DNA of 64,000 bases, from contig NZ_JOFV01000008.1 of the NCBI RefSeq assembly GCF_000718325.1, positions 124,001 to 188,000 of the forward strand. Direction: 5' to 3'. The translations under genes were made by a program, and so were the position numbers. The DNA is from Oerskovia turbata. GTDB taxonomy: Bacteria; Actinomycetota; Actinomycetes; Actinomycetales; Cellulomonadaceae. The notes under the pieces are model-generated. The model was not told the origin of the DNA and did not search any database. It saw only the letters and a list, made by a program, of their open reading frames with translations. Below are positions 8,849 to 17,897 of this stretch, in pieces. Each line of letters begins with the position of its first letter. Position 1 is the stretch's first letter.

Positions 8849-11422
8849 ATGAGCACTCCCACCCCCGGCCGCGTCGTGGTGGTCGGCGCCGGCATGGTCG
8901 CCCACCGGTTCGTGAGCCAGATGATCGCACGCTCTCCCGAGGGCGCGTGGCACGTGTCCGTCGTCGGGGACGAGGACCGTGCCCCCTACGACCGCGTGCA
9001 CCTGTCCGAGTACTTCACGGGACGATCGGCGGACGACCTGACGCTGGAGCCCTCGGTCTGGGAGGACCCGCGCACCGAGCTCGTCACGGGCGACGCCGTG
9101 GCGACCGTGGACCGCGAGACGCAGACCGTCACGACCAGGTCCGGGCGCGTGCTCGCCTACGACCACCTGGTCCTGGCCACGGGCTCCTGGGCCTGGACCC
9201 CCCGCACCGAGGGCACCGACCTGCCCGGCGTCTTCAGCTACCGCACGCTGGCCGACCTCGAGGGCCTGCGCGAGTACGTCGCGCTGCGCACCGAGCGCCT
9301 GGGTCGCCCGCTGCACGGTGTCGTCGTCGGGGGAGGCGTGCTGGGGCTCGAGGCCGCGGCCGCGCTCCAGACCCTCGGTGCGGCCGCGACGGTCGTCGAG
9401 TTCGCCGACCGGCTCATGAGCGTCCAGCTCGACGACGCGGGCGGCGAGGCGCTGCGCGTGCTCGTGAGCGACCGCGGGATCGACGTCCGCACGTCGACCG
9501 GTGCCACGGGGCTCACCGCCGCGGGTGACGGCGCCGTGGGGACCATGGATCTCTCCGACGGGTCACGCATCCCGGCCGACGTCGTGATCTTCTCGACGGG
9601 AATCCGCCCGCGTGACCGTGTGGCGCGCGAGGCGGGCCTGGCGATCGGCGAGCGCGGCGGCGTCGTCGTGGGTGCGGCGTGCCACACCTCGGACCCGGCC
9701 GTGTGGGCCATCGGCGAGTGCGCGTCGTTCGAGGACCAGTGCGTGGGCCTGGTCGCGCCGGGCAACGCCATGGCCGACGTCGTCGTCGACCGCCTGCTGG
9801 GCGGTGTCGCGACCTACTCCCCGGCTCCTGAGGGGACCAAGCTCAAGGGCGTCGACATCGAGGCCGCGAGCTTCGGGGACGTGTTCGGGCTGACGCCCGG
9901 CGCGCTCGAGGTCACGTTCGCCGACCCGGTCGCGCGGACCTACCGCAAGCTCGTCGTCTCGGACGACGCGCGAACCCTGCTCGGTGGTGTCTTCGTGGGT
10001 GACGCCGCGCTCTACGCGTCGCTGCGCCCCTTGCTGGGCCGCTCGTTGGGCGCCGATCCGTCGGCGTTCCTCGCGCCGGAGGGCGGGGCGCCCGTGCTCG
10101 GCGGCGACCTGCCCGACGACGTCGTGGTGTGCTCGTGCGCGAACGTCACCGCCGGGACGGTCCGCGGGGCGGTGACCGAGCACGGCTGCACGAGCCTGGG
10201 CGAGGTCAAGGCCTGCACCAAGGCCGGGACGGTGTGCGGGTCGTGCGTCCCGGTGCTGACCAAGATCGTCAACACGACGCTCGAGGCGGCCGGCGTCACG
10301 GTGTCGAACGCGATGTGCGAGCACTTCACGATGTCGCGCGCCGAGCTCTTCGCGCTCGTGCGCCAGGACGGTCTGCGCACCTTCACCCAGATCGTCGCGG
10401 CGCACGGCACGGGCCGCGGCTGCGTGGTCTGCAAGCCGGTCGTCGCCTCGATCCTCGCGTCGCTGTGGGGCGGGTACATCCTCGACGGCGAGCAGGCCGC
10501 GCTCCAGGACACCAACGACCGCGCGCTGGCCAACCTGCAGAAGGACGGCACGTACTCGGTGGTCCCGCGCGTCCCGGCGGGGGAGATCACGCCCGAGAAG
10601 CTCCTCGTGATCGCCCAGGTGGCGCAGGACTTCGGCCTGTACACGCGCATCACCGGCGCCCAGCGCATCGGGCTCTTCGGGGCGCGCATCGACCAGCTCC
10701 CGGAGATCTGGCGCCGGCTCGTCGACGCGGGCATGGAGTCGGGGCAGGCGTACGGCAAGTCGTTGCGCGCGGTGAAGTCGTGCGTCGGGTCCTCGTGGTG
10801 CCGGTTCGGGGTGCAGGACTCGGTGGGCATGGCGGTGCGCCTCGAGCTGCGGTACCGGGGGCTGCGATCCCCGCACAAGTTCAAGGTCGGCGTCTCGGGC
10901 TGCGCGCGCGAGTGTGCTGAGGCGCGGGGCAAGGACGTGGGCGTGATCGCGACCGAGAAGGGCTGGAACGTGTACGTGGGCGGCAACGGCGGCTTCTCTC
11001 CCCGGCACGCCGAGCTGCTCGCGGAGGACCTCGACGACGAGACGCTCGTCGCGGTGATCGACCGGTTCCTCGCGTACTACGTGCGGACCGCGGACAAGCT
11101 GCAGCGCACGGCCCCGTGGGTCGCGGACTACCCGGGTGGGATCGTCGAGCTGCGCAAGGTCCTGGTCGAGGACTCGTTGGGCATCGCGGCCGACCTCGAG
11201 GCCGAGGTCGCGCGGCACGTCGAGTCCTACGTCGACGAGTGGGCGCAGACCTTGGACGACCCGGACCGCCTCTCGCGCTTCGTGTCGTTCGTCAACGCGC
11301 CAGACCAGCACGACCCCGACCTCGCCTACACGGGCGTGCGCGGCCAGGTGCGCCCCGCGCACCCCGGCGAGCCGTCCGACAACAACCCGGTGATCGCCCG
11401 CACGCTGGAGGTCCGCAAGTGA
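8849..11422 (+). CDS. nirB: Assimilatory nitrite reductase large subunit NirB
   Basis: Cytoplasmic NAD(P)H-dependent siroheme nitrite reductase that makes ammonium from nitrite; 857 aa, normal length. Domains in order: FAD/NAD pyridine-disulfide reductase (VVVVGAGMVAHRF at the start, second nucleotide motif GVVVGGGVLGLEAA near residue 155), a BFD-like [2Fe-2S] domain (CSCANVTAGTV then CTKAGTVCGSC), a ferredoxin-like half domain, and the siroheme/[4Fe-4S] domain with CVGSSWC and CARECAEA supplying the cysteine ligands. The GTG start of nirD overlaps the stop by three bases. No nitrate reductase or nitrite transporter gene is in the window. Confidence 0.95.
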   Translation: MSTPTPGRVVVVGAGMVAHRFVSQMIARSPEGAWHVSVVGDEDRAPYDRVHLSEYFTGRSADDLTLEPSVWEDPRTELVTGDAVATVDRETQTVTTRSGRVLAYDHLVLATGSWAWTPRTEGTDLPGVFSYRTLADLEGLREYVALRTERLGRPLHGVVVGGGVLGLEAAAALQTLGAAATVVEFADRLMSVQLDDAGGEALRVLVSDRGIDVRTSTGATGLTAAGDGAVGTMDLSDGSRIPADVVIFSTGIRPRDRVAREAGLAIGERGGVVVGAACHTSDPAVWAIGECASFEDQCVGLVAPGNAMADVVVDRLLGGVATYSPAPEGTKLKGVDIEAASFGDVFGLTPGALEVTFADPVARTYRKLVVSDDARTLLGGVFVGDAALYASLRPLLGRSLGADPSAFLAPEGGAPVLGGDLPDDVVVCSCANVTAGTVRGAVTEHGCTSLGEVKACTKAGTVCGSCVPVLTKIVNTTLEAAGVTVSNAMCEHFTMSRAELFALVRQDGLRTFTQIVAAHGTGRGCVVCKPVVASILASLWGGYILDGEQAALQDTNDRALANLQKDGTYSVVPRVPAGEITPEKLLVIAQVAQDFGLYTRITGAQRIGLFGARIDQLPEIWRRLVDAGMESGQAYGKSLRAVKSCVGSSWCRFGVQDSVGMAVRLELRYRGLRSPHKFKVGVSGCARECAEARGKDVGVIATEKGWNVYVGGNGGFSPRHAELLAEDLDDETLVAVIDRFLAYYVRTADKLQRTAPWVADYPGGIVELRKVLVEDSLGIAADLEAEVARHVESYVDEWAQTLDDPDRLSRFVSFVNAPDQHDPDLAYTGVRGQVRPAHPGEPSDNNPVIARTLEVRK

Positions 11423-11757
11423 ACGCCTCGTCCTGGACGACGGTCTGCCCCGTCGAGCGGCTCGTGCCGGAGCGCGGCGTGCCCGCGCTCGTCGACGGGG
11501 TCCAGGTCGCCGTGTTCCGGCTCGCCGACGACCGCGTGCTCGCGGTCCAGCAGCGCGACCCCTACTCGGGGGCGAACGTGCTCTCCCGTGGCATCGTGGG
11601 CTCGGCGGGCGAGACCCCGACCATCACCTCGCCCATGTACAAGCAGGTGTGGGACCTGGTGACGGGCGGGTGCCTCGACCCGAGCGGCAAGGAGCCGGAG
11701 GACCTGCGGACGTTCGAGGTCTCCGTCGTGGACGGCACGGTCCTGGTCCGCGCCTGA
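11419..11757 (+). CDS. nirD: Nitrite reductase small subunit NirD
   Basis: Small Rieske-fold subunit of NirBD, 112 aa. Typical segments are TSPMYKQVWDLVTGGCLDP and the C-terminal FEVSVVDGTVLVRA. As in other NirD proteins, the cysteine/histidine pairs that bind a Rieske cluster are absent, so it plays a structural role. It starts at GTG inside the overlapping GTGA with nirB, so translation is coupled. It converges with the next gene with only seven bases between stops, and no terminator hairpin fits there. Confidence 0.93.
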   Translation: MNASSWTTVCPVERLVPERGVPALVDGVQVAVFRLADDRVLAVQQRDPYSGANVLSRGIVGSAGETPTITSPMYKQVWDLVTGGCLDPSGKEPEDLRTFEVSVVDGTVLVRA

Positions 11758-11764
11758 CCGGCCC

Positions 11765-12592
11765 TCAGCGGCGCACGGGGACGCCCGACGGCCACGGCGC
11801 GAGCGGGGGCAGGTCCACGGGCGTCCCGCCGCGGTGTGCGACCGGGGCGGTGGCGGTCTCGCGTCCTGCGAGCCACGCGGCGACGTCCGCCGCGGAACCC
11901 GTCACGGTCGTGAGCGCGTCGTCGGCCCCGGGGCCCGCGACCTGCACGCCCTGCGGTCCGACGACGGAGCGCGCGCCGTCGTCGGACCGCACCACGAGCA
12001 CGGGCTCGGCCAGGCGCAGGCCCAGGAAGTCGAGCAGGTGCTCCGTGAACGGCAGGCTCCAGGTCGCGGACGGTACGAGGCCCCGCGCGGTGCCGGGCTC
12101 GCCCAGGTCGGTCGCGTGGATGCGGACCTCGCGCCACCAGCAGTCGAGGACGTCGGCGACCGTCCCGTCGCGGTACGTCACCTGGGCGTCCCACCCGGTG
12201 CGGTCGGTCAGCGTCCAGGCGGCGTCGAGCCGCGCACCTGCCGCCCCGAGCGCGTCGAGGTGCTCGTCGCGCGAGCGGGTCGCGCCGTCCTCGATCCCGG
12301 CCGCGCGGCCCTCGGCCCCGCCCTCGTAGACCTCGGCCGTCTCGCCGCGGGCCGCGAGCTCGGCCTGGCGGGCGAGCGCGTCACCGACCATCGCGACGTG
12401 GGAGAGCACGTGCCCGACGGTCCACCCGTCGAGCGCGCTGGGGGAGCGCAGGGCGGCGTCGTCGAGCGTGCGGACGGTCTCGACGAGCCGGTGCAGCGCG
12501 GCGTCCGCGTCGGTGCGCGCGGCGCCCGTCGCGCCGGGGGTGGTGTGCGTGCTGGTAGTGCCTGTGGTGGTGTCCTGCGTGGTCCTCGTCAT
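11765..12592 (-). CDS. Maleylpyruvate isomerase-family mycothiol-dependent enzyme
   Basis: DinB/MDMPI-fold protein, 275 aa. The N-terminal four-helix bundle shows DGWTVGHVLSHVAMVGDALARQ (residues about 55-80) and WWREVRIHATDLG, whose histidines are the usual metal ligands of mycothiol-dependent enzymes; a C-terminal MDMPI_C-like domain follows. It probably uses mycothiol, the thiol of actinobacteria, for isomerisation or conjugation; the substrate is unknown. Its ATG overlaps the stop of the upstream pdxH-like gene by four bases, so it is the third gene of the tetR operon. The N-terminal 30 residues are Thr-rich and may be an extension. Confidence 0.8.
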   Translation of the reverse strand: MTRTTQDTTTGTTSTHTTPGATGAARTDADAALHRLVETVRTLDDAALRSPSALDGWTVGHVLSHVAMVGDALARQAELAARGETAEVYEGGAEGRAAGIEDGATRSRDEHLDALGAAGARLDAAWTLTDRTGWDAQVTYRDGTVADVLDCWWREVRIHATDLGEPGTARGLVPSATWSLPFTEHLLDFLGLRLAEPVLVVRSDDGARSVVGPQGVQVAGPGADDALTTVTGSAADVAAWLAGRETATAPVAHRGGTPVDLPPLAPWPSGVPVRR

Positions 12593-13308
12593 GGCCAGAG
12601 CAGCCCCTTCTCCCAGTCGTGGCCGACCGCGCGGTAGCGCAGCCGGGTCTGCCCGCGGTCGTCCGACGCCTGCCAGAACTCGACCGACGTCGGCGCGAGC
12701 GCGTACGCGGTCCAGGTGGGCTCGATCATCGTCGGGTCCTCACGGACCGCCGCGAGCGTGCACGCGAAGGCTTCCCGGTACTCCTGCCGGGACGTGAGCG
12801 GCTCGCTCTGGTGTCCCACGAGCGCGGCGGCCCGCGATCCCTCCGAGCGGGCGAGGAAGTCCGCCGTGCTCGTCGCCGGGGCGGCGGGCGTCACGAGGCC
12901 GATCACCCGGACCTGGCGTCCGAGCGCGGGCCAGAGGAACGTGAGTGCCGCGTGCGGGTTCTCCGCGAGGTCGCGGGCCTTGGGGCTCGACGAGCCGGTC
13001 GCGAACCACCATCCCGAGGAGTCGACGTCCTTGAGGATCACGGTGCGTGCGTGCACCTCGCCGGAGGACCCGGCGGTCGCCAGCGTCATGGCGTGGGGGA
13101 GCGGCACCCCGGCGTCGATCGCCTCCGCGATCCAGGCGCGGAACAGCGTCATGGGGTCCGACGGCGTCGCGTCCGGATCGAGGGTCGGCAGGCCCGGGGC
13201 GAAGGTCGGCAGCGCGCGAAGCCGCTCGCGGAGCGACGGAGACTCGCCAGCCGGCTCGGTCTCGGGGCGGGAGACGGGGCCGTCGGTGCGACCTGCGCCG
13301 GCGCTCAT
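12589..13308 (-). CDS. Pyridoxamine 5'-phosphate oxidase-family protein (PdxH-like)
   Basis: FMN-binding split-barrel protein of 239 aa. Residues follow PdxH closely: ARTVILKDVDSSGWWFATG, SPKARDLAENPHAALTFLWPALGRQVRV for FMN binding, and the C-terminal VEFWQASDDRGQTRLRYR that contacts PLP in true PdxH. It may oxidise pyridoxamine-P to PLP, but its position in an autoregulated tetR operon argues for a more specialised role. ATG 13308 is used because it overlaps the tetR stop (ATGA). Confidence is high for the fold and moderate for the substrate. Confidence 0.8.
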   Translation of the reverse strand: MSAGAGRTDGPVSRPETEPAGESPSLRERLRALPTFAPGLPTLDPDATPSDPMTLFRAWIAEAIDAGVPLPHAMTLATAGSSGEVHARTVILKDVDSSGWWFATGSSSPKARDLAENPHAALTFLWPALGRQVRVIGLVTPAAPATSTADFLARSEGSRAAALVGHQSEPLTSRQEYREAFACTLAAVREDPTMIEPTWTAYALAPTSVEFWQASDDRGQTRLRYRAVGHDWEKGLLWP

Positions 13309-13892
13309 GGGCGCGCCGCCGTGCTCGGGTCCAGCGAGGGTTCGAGCATCGACACGAACCCCTCGACCGCGGCGCTCATGGCTGCCGGGTCGTCGAGGGC
13401 CCGCGCGAGCACGTACCCGCCCTGGACGATCGCGACCGCCGCGCACGCGCGGTCGTGAGCGGCGTCGTCGGGCAGGCCGGTCTCCTCGAAGACCGCCTGG
13501 ACCCGTGCGACCAGGCCCGCGAAGTAGTCGCGGACAGGACCGCGCAGCTCGTCGTCCGACATGACCGACGGGTCGCTCGTCAGGCGCCCGACCTTGCAGC
13601 CCGCGAGCGCCGGACGGGGGCGTTCGAGGTAGGCCACGAGGCGTTCGGTGGGTGAGCGGTCGGCGTCGTCGAGGTCGGTCGTGACGGACGCGAGGGCGTC
13701 GCTGGTGGTGGCGCTGATCGCGGCGAGCGAGAGGTCGTGCTTGGTGGGGAAGTGGTGGTAGAGGCTGCCCTGCCCGACGCCGCTCGCTTCGAGGACCTGG
13801 CGCGGGCTCGTGCCCTCGACGCCCTGGGCCCAGAACAGGTCGCGGGCCGCGCGCACGAGGCGCTCGCGGCTCGGGAGGTCGGCGTCGCTCAT
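13305..13892 (-). CDS. TetR-family regulator, likely autorepressor
   Basis: TetR repressor, 195 aa. The HTH reads [27 protein letters not shown] (about residues 28-54), and the C-terminal ligand domain ends with the [11 protein letters not shown] type of helix, resembling TetR_C regulators of efflux or detoxification genes. It leads a three-gene operon, each member overlapping the next by four bases. The start at 13892 has a -10 (TATGGT) six bases upstream and lies three bases from a long palindrome, so the mRNA is probably leaderless and self-repressed. Confidence 0.88.
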   Translation of the reverse strand: MSDADLPSRERLVRAARDLFWAQGVEGTSPRQVLEASGVGQGSLYHHFPTKHDLSLAAISATTSDALASVTTDLDDADRSPTERLVAYLERPRPALAGCKVGRLTSDPSVMSDDELRGPVRDYFAGLVARVQAVFEETGLPDDAAHDRACAAVAIVQGGYVLARALDDPAAMSAAVEGFVSMLEPSLDPSTAARP

Positions 13893-13894
13893 GC

Positions 13895-13926
13895 CGACAC
13901 CATACCTACCTCTAGGTATGGTGTCG
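13895..13926. promoter_or_regulatory. TetR operator overlapping tetR promoter
   Basis: Perfect inverted repeat with 14-base arms CGACACCATACCTA and TAGGTATGGTGTCG around CCTC. On the minus strand it contains both a -35 (TCGACA) and a -10 (TATGGT) separated by 17 bases, the -10 ending six bases before the tetR ATG. Repressor binding would cover the whole promoter. Confidence 0.8.
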
Positions 13927-14067
13927 AGCGATGGGCCGGCGCCAACCCGTGGGCCAGGTTCTTGGAGGAAGGCCACGACCCGCTGCCGTCCCACCCAACG
14001 AGCGGTCGGTCGCCTTGTGCAGGTCGGCCGGGGAGAAGGAGAGCCCAGGCGGGAAGGATCGTGGGTC

Positions 14068-15243
14068 GTGAACCCGCTCCCCGCTCTCCGCGCCGACCGC
14101 CTCGCGCAGGACCACGACGATCCCCACGAAGCCCGCGCACTGTTCGACGTGCTCGTCGCGCAGGGCCTGCGCGACGAGTCGCCGACCCGTGCCCAGGCGC
14201 TCGCGGTCCTGCGGACGGACGACGACGACCTGCTCGACCTCGTGGCCGCCGCCGGTCGGGTCCGTCGTCACCGGTTCGGCCGGCGCGTGCGCCTCAACTA
14301 CCTGGTCAACCTGAGGTCGGGGCTGTGCCCCGAGGACTGCACGTACTGCTCGCAGCGCCTCGGCTCGACGGCCCAGGTCCTGACGTACTCGTGGCTGAGC
14401 ACCGAGGACGCGGTCGCCGCAGCCCGGGCCGGGGTCGAGGGCGGCGCCCGTCGCGTCTGCCTCGTCGCGAGCGGGCGCGGACCGAGCGACCGCGACGTGG
14501 CACGGGTGTCCGCGATGGTCGACGGGATCAAGCGCGAGCACCCCGACGTCGAGGTCTGCGTGTGCCTCGGCCTGCTCCGTGACGGCCAGGCCGAGCGGCT
14601 GGCCGCCGCGGGAGCCGACGCCTACAACCACAACCTCAACACGTCGGAGGCGACGTACGCCGACATCTGCACCACGCACGAGTACGCGGACCGTGTCGAG
14701 ACCGTCGAGCGGGCGCGGGGAGCGGGGCTCTCGCCCTGCTCGGGACTCATCGCGGGCATGGGCGAGAGCGACGAGGACCTCGTCGACGTGGCACTCGCCC
14801 TGCGCGACCTCGGCGCGGACTCCGTGCCCGTCAACTTCCTCGTCCCGTTCGACGGGACACCGCTCGCGGGGACGTGGGACCTCACACCCCAGCGGTGCCT
14901 GCGCATCCTCGCGATGGTGCGCTTCGTCTGCCCCACGGCCGAGCTCCGCCTCGCTGCCGGTCGCGAGGTGCACCTGCGCTCGCTCCAGCCGCTCGCGCTG
15001 GAGATCGTGAGCTCGATCTTCCTGGGCGACTACCTCACGAGCGAGGGGCAGGCGGCGCAGGCGGACCTCGACCTGCTCGCCGACGGAGGGTTCGAGATCG
15101 ACGAGGGTCCCGGTGCCGCCGGGGCACGCGGCACGCCGGGCGACCGCTCCGAGGTCCGTGATCCCTCCGTCGTCGCGTCGAGCGAGCCCGGTGTGACGGT
15201 CCGTCGCCGTGGCCCCGGGACGGCCGTGGCGCCCAACGCCTGA
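14068..15243 (+). CDS. bioB: Biotin synthase BioB
   Basis: Radical-SAM enzyme that inserts sulfur into dethiobiotin, the last step of biotin synthesis. The [4Fe-4S] cysteines are at residues 87, 91 and 94 (CPEDCTYC); the BioB landmarks [30 protein letters not shown] and GLIAGMGES follow. Length 391 aa is somewhat long because of a Gly/Pro-rich tail after about residue 340. GTG 14068 is chosen because conserved sequence starts right after it and GGAAGGA lies upstream. No bioA, bioD or bioF is nearby, so the rest of the pathway is elsewhere. Confidence 0.9.
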   Translation: MNPLPALRADRLAQDHDDPHEARALFDVLVAQGLRDESPTRAQALAVLRTDDDDLLDLVAAAGRVRRHRFGRRVRLNYLVNLRSGLCPEDCTYCSQRLGSTAQVLTYSWLSTEDAVAAARAGVEGGARRVCLVASGRGPSDRDVARVSAMVDGIKREHPDVEVCVCLGLLRDGQAERLAAAGADAYNHNLNTSEATYADICTTHEYADRVETVERARGAGLSPCSGLIAGMGESDEDLVDVALALRDLGADSVPVNFLVPFDGTPLAGTWDLTPQRCLRILAMVRFVCPTAELRLAAGREVHLRSLQPLALEIVSSIFLGDYLTSEGQAAQADLDLLADGGFEIDEGPGAAGARGTPGDRSEVRDPSVVASSEPGVTVRRRGPGTAVAPNA

Positions 15244-15374
15244 GGCCCCGCCGCCCCCGGAGAGGTCCGTCGGCCCCGCAGGGTGGCCGTAAAGCACCGA
15301 TGAGTTCGGGCGCCCGCGCCGGTCGGAGGGGGACGGGGTGGTCCCGGAGCCACCCGAGAGACGGAGGACCACCC

Positions 15375-16010
15375 ATGGCCACAGAACCCGCCCAGCCGAC
15401 CGCTCAGACCGACGAGCCCGCCGCCCAGACCGGCGCGCCCGTCGAGCCGGGCGGCGCGCCCGACGGAACCCTCATGACGGACTTCTCGTCCCCCGGTTCC
15501 GAGCCCACCCCGTGGGCCGACACCCTCGTCCTGCTCCAAGGCGCCGAGATCTTCTGGCTGTCCACGGTCCGCCCCGACGGCCGCCCGCACGTCACCCCGC
15601 TCATCACGGTCTGGGCCGACGGTGCGCTGCACTTCTGCACGGGCCGCACCGAGCGCAAGGCGCGAAACCTCGCGACGAACCCCGGGTGCGTCCTGACCAC
15701 CGGGACCAACCTCATGAGCGAGGGACTCGACGTCGTGCTCGAAGGAGCCGCAGTGCGGATCACCGAGGACCACACGCTGCGGCGCCTCGCGGACCGGTGG
15801 GCGTGCAAGTACGACTGGCACTTCGAGGTGCGCGACGGCGCGTTCTGGGACAGCGAGGCGCCCACGGGCGGCTCCGAGCCCGGCGAGCAGGCCGCCGGTG
15901 AGGCGTACGTCTTCCGGGTGCAGCCCACGACTGTCCACGCGTACGGGCGCGGCGAGGACTACACCGCGACCCGGTGGCGCTTCGAGGACGGGGCTAGCGT
16001 GAAGGCGTGA
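15375..16010 (+). CDS. Pyridoxamine 5'-phosphate oxidase-fold protein
   Basis: Split-barrel flavin-binding protein, 211 aa. After a low-complexity Ala/Thr/Pro-rich start (residues 1-40) comes IFWLSTVRPDGRPHVTPL, then LHFCTGRTERKARNLATNPGCVLTTGTN and LEGAAVRITED, typical of actinobacterial F420- or FMN-dependent members. The C-terminus does not show the PLP-binding pattern of PdxH. GGAGG precedes the ATG by seven bases. It overlaps the next gene (MFS) by four bases, though that gene also appears to have its own promoter. Confidence 0.78.
   Translation: MATEPAQPTAQTDEPAAQTGAPVEPGGAPDGTLMTDFSSPGSEPTPWADTLVLLQGAEIFWLSTVRPDGRPHVTPLITVWADGALHFCTGRTERKARNLATNPGCVLTTGTNLMSEGLDVVLEGAAVRITEDHTLRRLADRWACKYDWHFEVRDGAFWDSEAPTGGSEPGEQAAGEAYVFRVQPTTVHAYGRGEDYTATRWRFEDGASVKA
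15995..16000 (+). promoter_or_regulatory. Internal -10 element for the MFS gene at 16007
   Basis: TAGCGT lies six bases before the GTG start, inside the 3' end of the upstream gene. This would allow leaderless transcription of the transporter independent of its neighbour. Confidence 0.45.
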
Positions 16011-17410
16011 CACCCGCCCAGCGACGTGTGCTGCTCGTCGCGATCCTCGCCTCGTTCGTGTCGTTCCTCGACGGGACCGTCGTCAACGTCGCGCTGCCCG
16101 CGATCGCCGAGGAGCTGGCCGGGGGAGTGCTCGACGGGCTCGCGCTCCAGCAGTGGGTCGTCGACGCCTACCTCATCACGCTCGGTTCGCTCATCCTCGT
16201 GGCGGGTTCGCTGTCCGACGTCCACGGGCGGCGCCGCGTCATGTGGTGGGGGCTCGTCGGGTTCGCGATCACGTCGGTGCTGTGCGCGCTGGCCCCCACG
16301 GGCATCGTGCTCGTGGTCGCGCGCGGGCTCCAGGGCATCGCGGGCGCGCTGCTCGTGCCGAGCTCGCTCGCGATGATCATCTCGTCGTTCGCCGGCGCCG
16401 CGCAGGCCAAGGCGATCGGGACGTGGACCGCGTGGACCGGCACCGCGATGATCGCGGGCCCCCTGCTCGGGGGAGTGCTCGTCGACACCCTGTCGTGGCG
16501 CTGGGTGTTCGGGATCAACCTGCTGCCCGTCGCGGTGACCCTGTGGATCCTGCGCGGCATGGAGGAGGGCGACACCGAGACCGGTCGGCGCATCGACGTG
16601 CGCGGCGCCGTGCTCGCGGCCGTCGGGCTCGCCGGACCCGTCTTCGCGCTGATCGAACACGGGCGGTTCGGGTGGTCGAGCCCCGTCGTGTGGGTGCCGC
16701 TCGTCGTCGGGATCGCGGCTCTCGGGGCGTTCCTCGCCTGGGAGCGGCGCGCCCCCGACCCCATGCTGCCGCTGTCCCTGTTCACGGTGCGCAACTTCGC
16801 CGCGGGCAACGTCGCGACGGCCGCGATCTACGGGGCGCTCGCGTTCGGCGGGTTCGCCGTGACCCTGTTCGTGCAACAGGTCGCCGGGTACAGCGCGACC
16901 CTCGCGGGACTCGCCCTGCTGCCCGTCACGCTGCTCATGCTGTTCCTGTCCTCGCGCTTCGGGGCGCTCGCGGGCCGGTACGGGCCGCGCCTGTTCATGA
17001 CGGTGGGCCCCCTGATCGCGGGCTGCGGATACCTGCTCATGCTCACCACGACCGCCGAGGCGAGCTACGTCACGCAGCTCCTCCCCGGGATCCTGCTGTT
17101 CGGCCTGGGGCTCGCGGTCACGGTGGCGCCGCTGACCGCAGCCATCCTCGGGTCGATCCCGGCGGCGGACGCGGGCATCGGGTCGGCCGTGAACAACGCG
17201 GTCTCGCGCATCGCGGGCCTCGTGGTGATCGCGTGCGCGGGGATCGTCATCGGACCCGTGCTCGACGTCGCCGGGTTCCACCGGGCGCTCGTCGTCACCG
17301 CCGCGCTGCTCGTCGCAGGCGGCCTCGTGAGCTGGGCGGGCATCCGCAACGAGCAGGTCGTGGCGGCGGGGGCCGGACCCGCGGAGAGCGCCGACGCGGC
17401 GGAGGCCTGA
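16007..17410 (+). CDS. MFS transporter, DHA2-type (14 TM) drug exporter
   Basis: Inner-membrane proton-coupled exporter, 467 aa with about 14 hydrophobic helices. DHA2 motifs: FVSFLDGTVVNVALPAI in helix 1 (motif D1), SLSDVHGRRR-type GSLSDVHGRRRVM between helices 2 and 3 (motif A), and GPLLGGVLVD in helix 5 (motif C of exporters). The substrate is unknown. GTG start overlaps the stop of the preceding gene. Converges with the regulator gene at 17505; the 95-bp gap holds no clear terminator. Confidence 0.85.
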   Translation: MTPAQRRVLLVAILASFVSFLDGTVVNVALPAIAEELAGGVLDGLALQQWVVDAYLITLGSLILVAGSLSDVHGRRRVMWWGLVGFAITSVLCALAPTGIVLVVARGLQGIAGALLVPSSLAMIISSFAGAAQAKAIGTWTAWTGTAMIAGPLLGGVLVDTLSWRWVFGINLLPVAVTLWILRGMEEGDTETGRRIDVRGAVLAAVGLAGPVFALIEHGRFGWSSPVVWVPLVVGIAALGAFLAWERRAPDPMLPLSLFTVRNFAAGNVATAAIYGALAFGGFAVTLFVQQVAGYSATLAGLALLPVTLLMLFLSSRFGALAGRYGPRLFMTVGPLIAGCGYLLMLTTTAEASYVTQLLPGILLFGLGLAVTVAPLTAAILGSIPAADAGIGSAVNNAVSRIAGLVVIACAGIVIGPVLDVAGFHRALVVTAALLVAGGLVSWAGIRNEQVVAAGAGPAESADAAEA

Positions 17411-17504
17411 CGCGGCGGGGGTGAGGGCGCCGGGGGCCCGCTGTGCGCTCGCTGGGCGGTGCCCACCCGTGGTCCACCTGTCGGGTGCCGACGGCCCGCC
17501 GACC

Positions 17505-17897
17505 TCACGACGAGGCGTCGGGTCCCGCGGCGCGGGCGCCGTCGCCGTGGAGAGCGCTCGGCGCGTCCGACTCGTCGACGGGGCGCCCCACCGCCGCGAG
17601 CAGCCCGTGCAGGAGCTCGACCTCGAGGATCAGGGCCTGCCGGCCCCGGGGGGTGATGCGAGCCCAGGTGCGTGCACGGCGCCCGTCGCTGCCCTTGCGG
17701 AGCTCGACGTACCCGCTTGTGACGAGGACCTCGAGGTGTCGCCCGAGGTTGCCGTCCGTGAGACCCAGCGCGCGCTTGAGGTGCGCGAAGTCGGCGTCGC
17801 GCGTCTCGGCGAGGATCGCGAGGATGCCGAGGCGGGCGCGTTGGTGGACCGTCTCGTCGAGGCGGGAGAGCGGGTGCTGCTCGGGCGGCGTGCTCAC
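17505..17897 (-). CDS. Winged-helix transcriptional regulator, partner of 17894-18460
   Basis: DNA-binding protein of 130 aa resembling the HTH_34 winged-helix family. LGILAILAETRDADFAHLKRAL, LTDGNLGRHLEVLVTSGYVE (recognition helix near residue 55) and ARTWARITPRGRQAL (wing) cover most of it. GTG 17897 overlaps the stop of the membrane-protein gene (GTGA), so translation is coupled. The same winged-helix domain is found fused to the same type of membrane domain in the gene at 19948-20787, so the two proteins here probably act as a complex. Confidence 0.85.
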   Translation of the reverse strand: MSTPPEQHPLSRLDETVHQRARLGILAILAETRDADFAHLKRALGLTDGNLGRHLEVLVTSGYVELRKGSDGRRARTWARITPRGRQALILEVELLHGLLAAVGRPVDESDAPSALHGDGARAAGPDASS

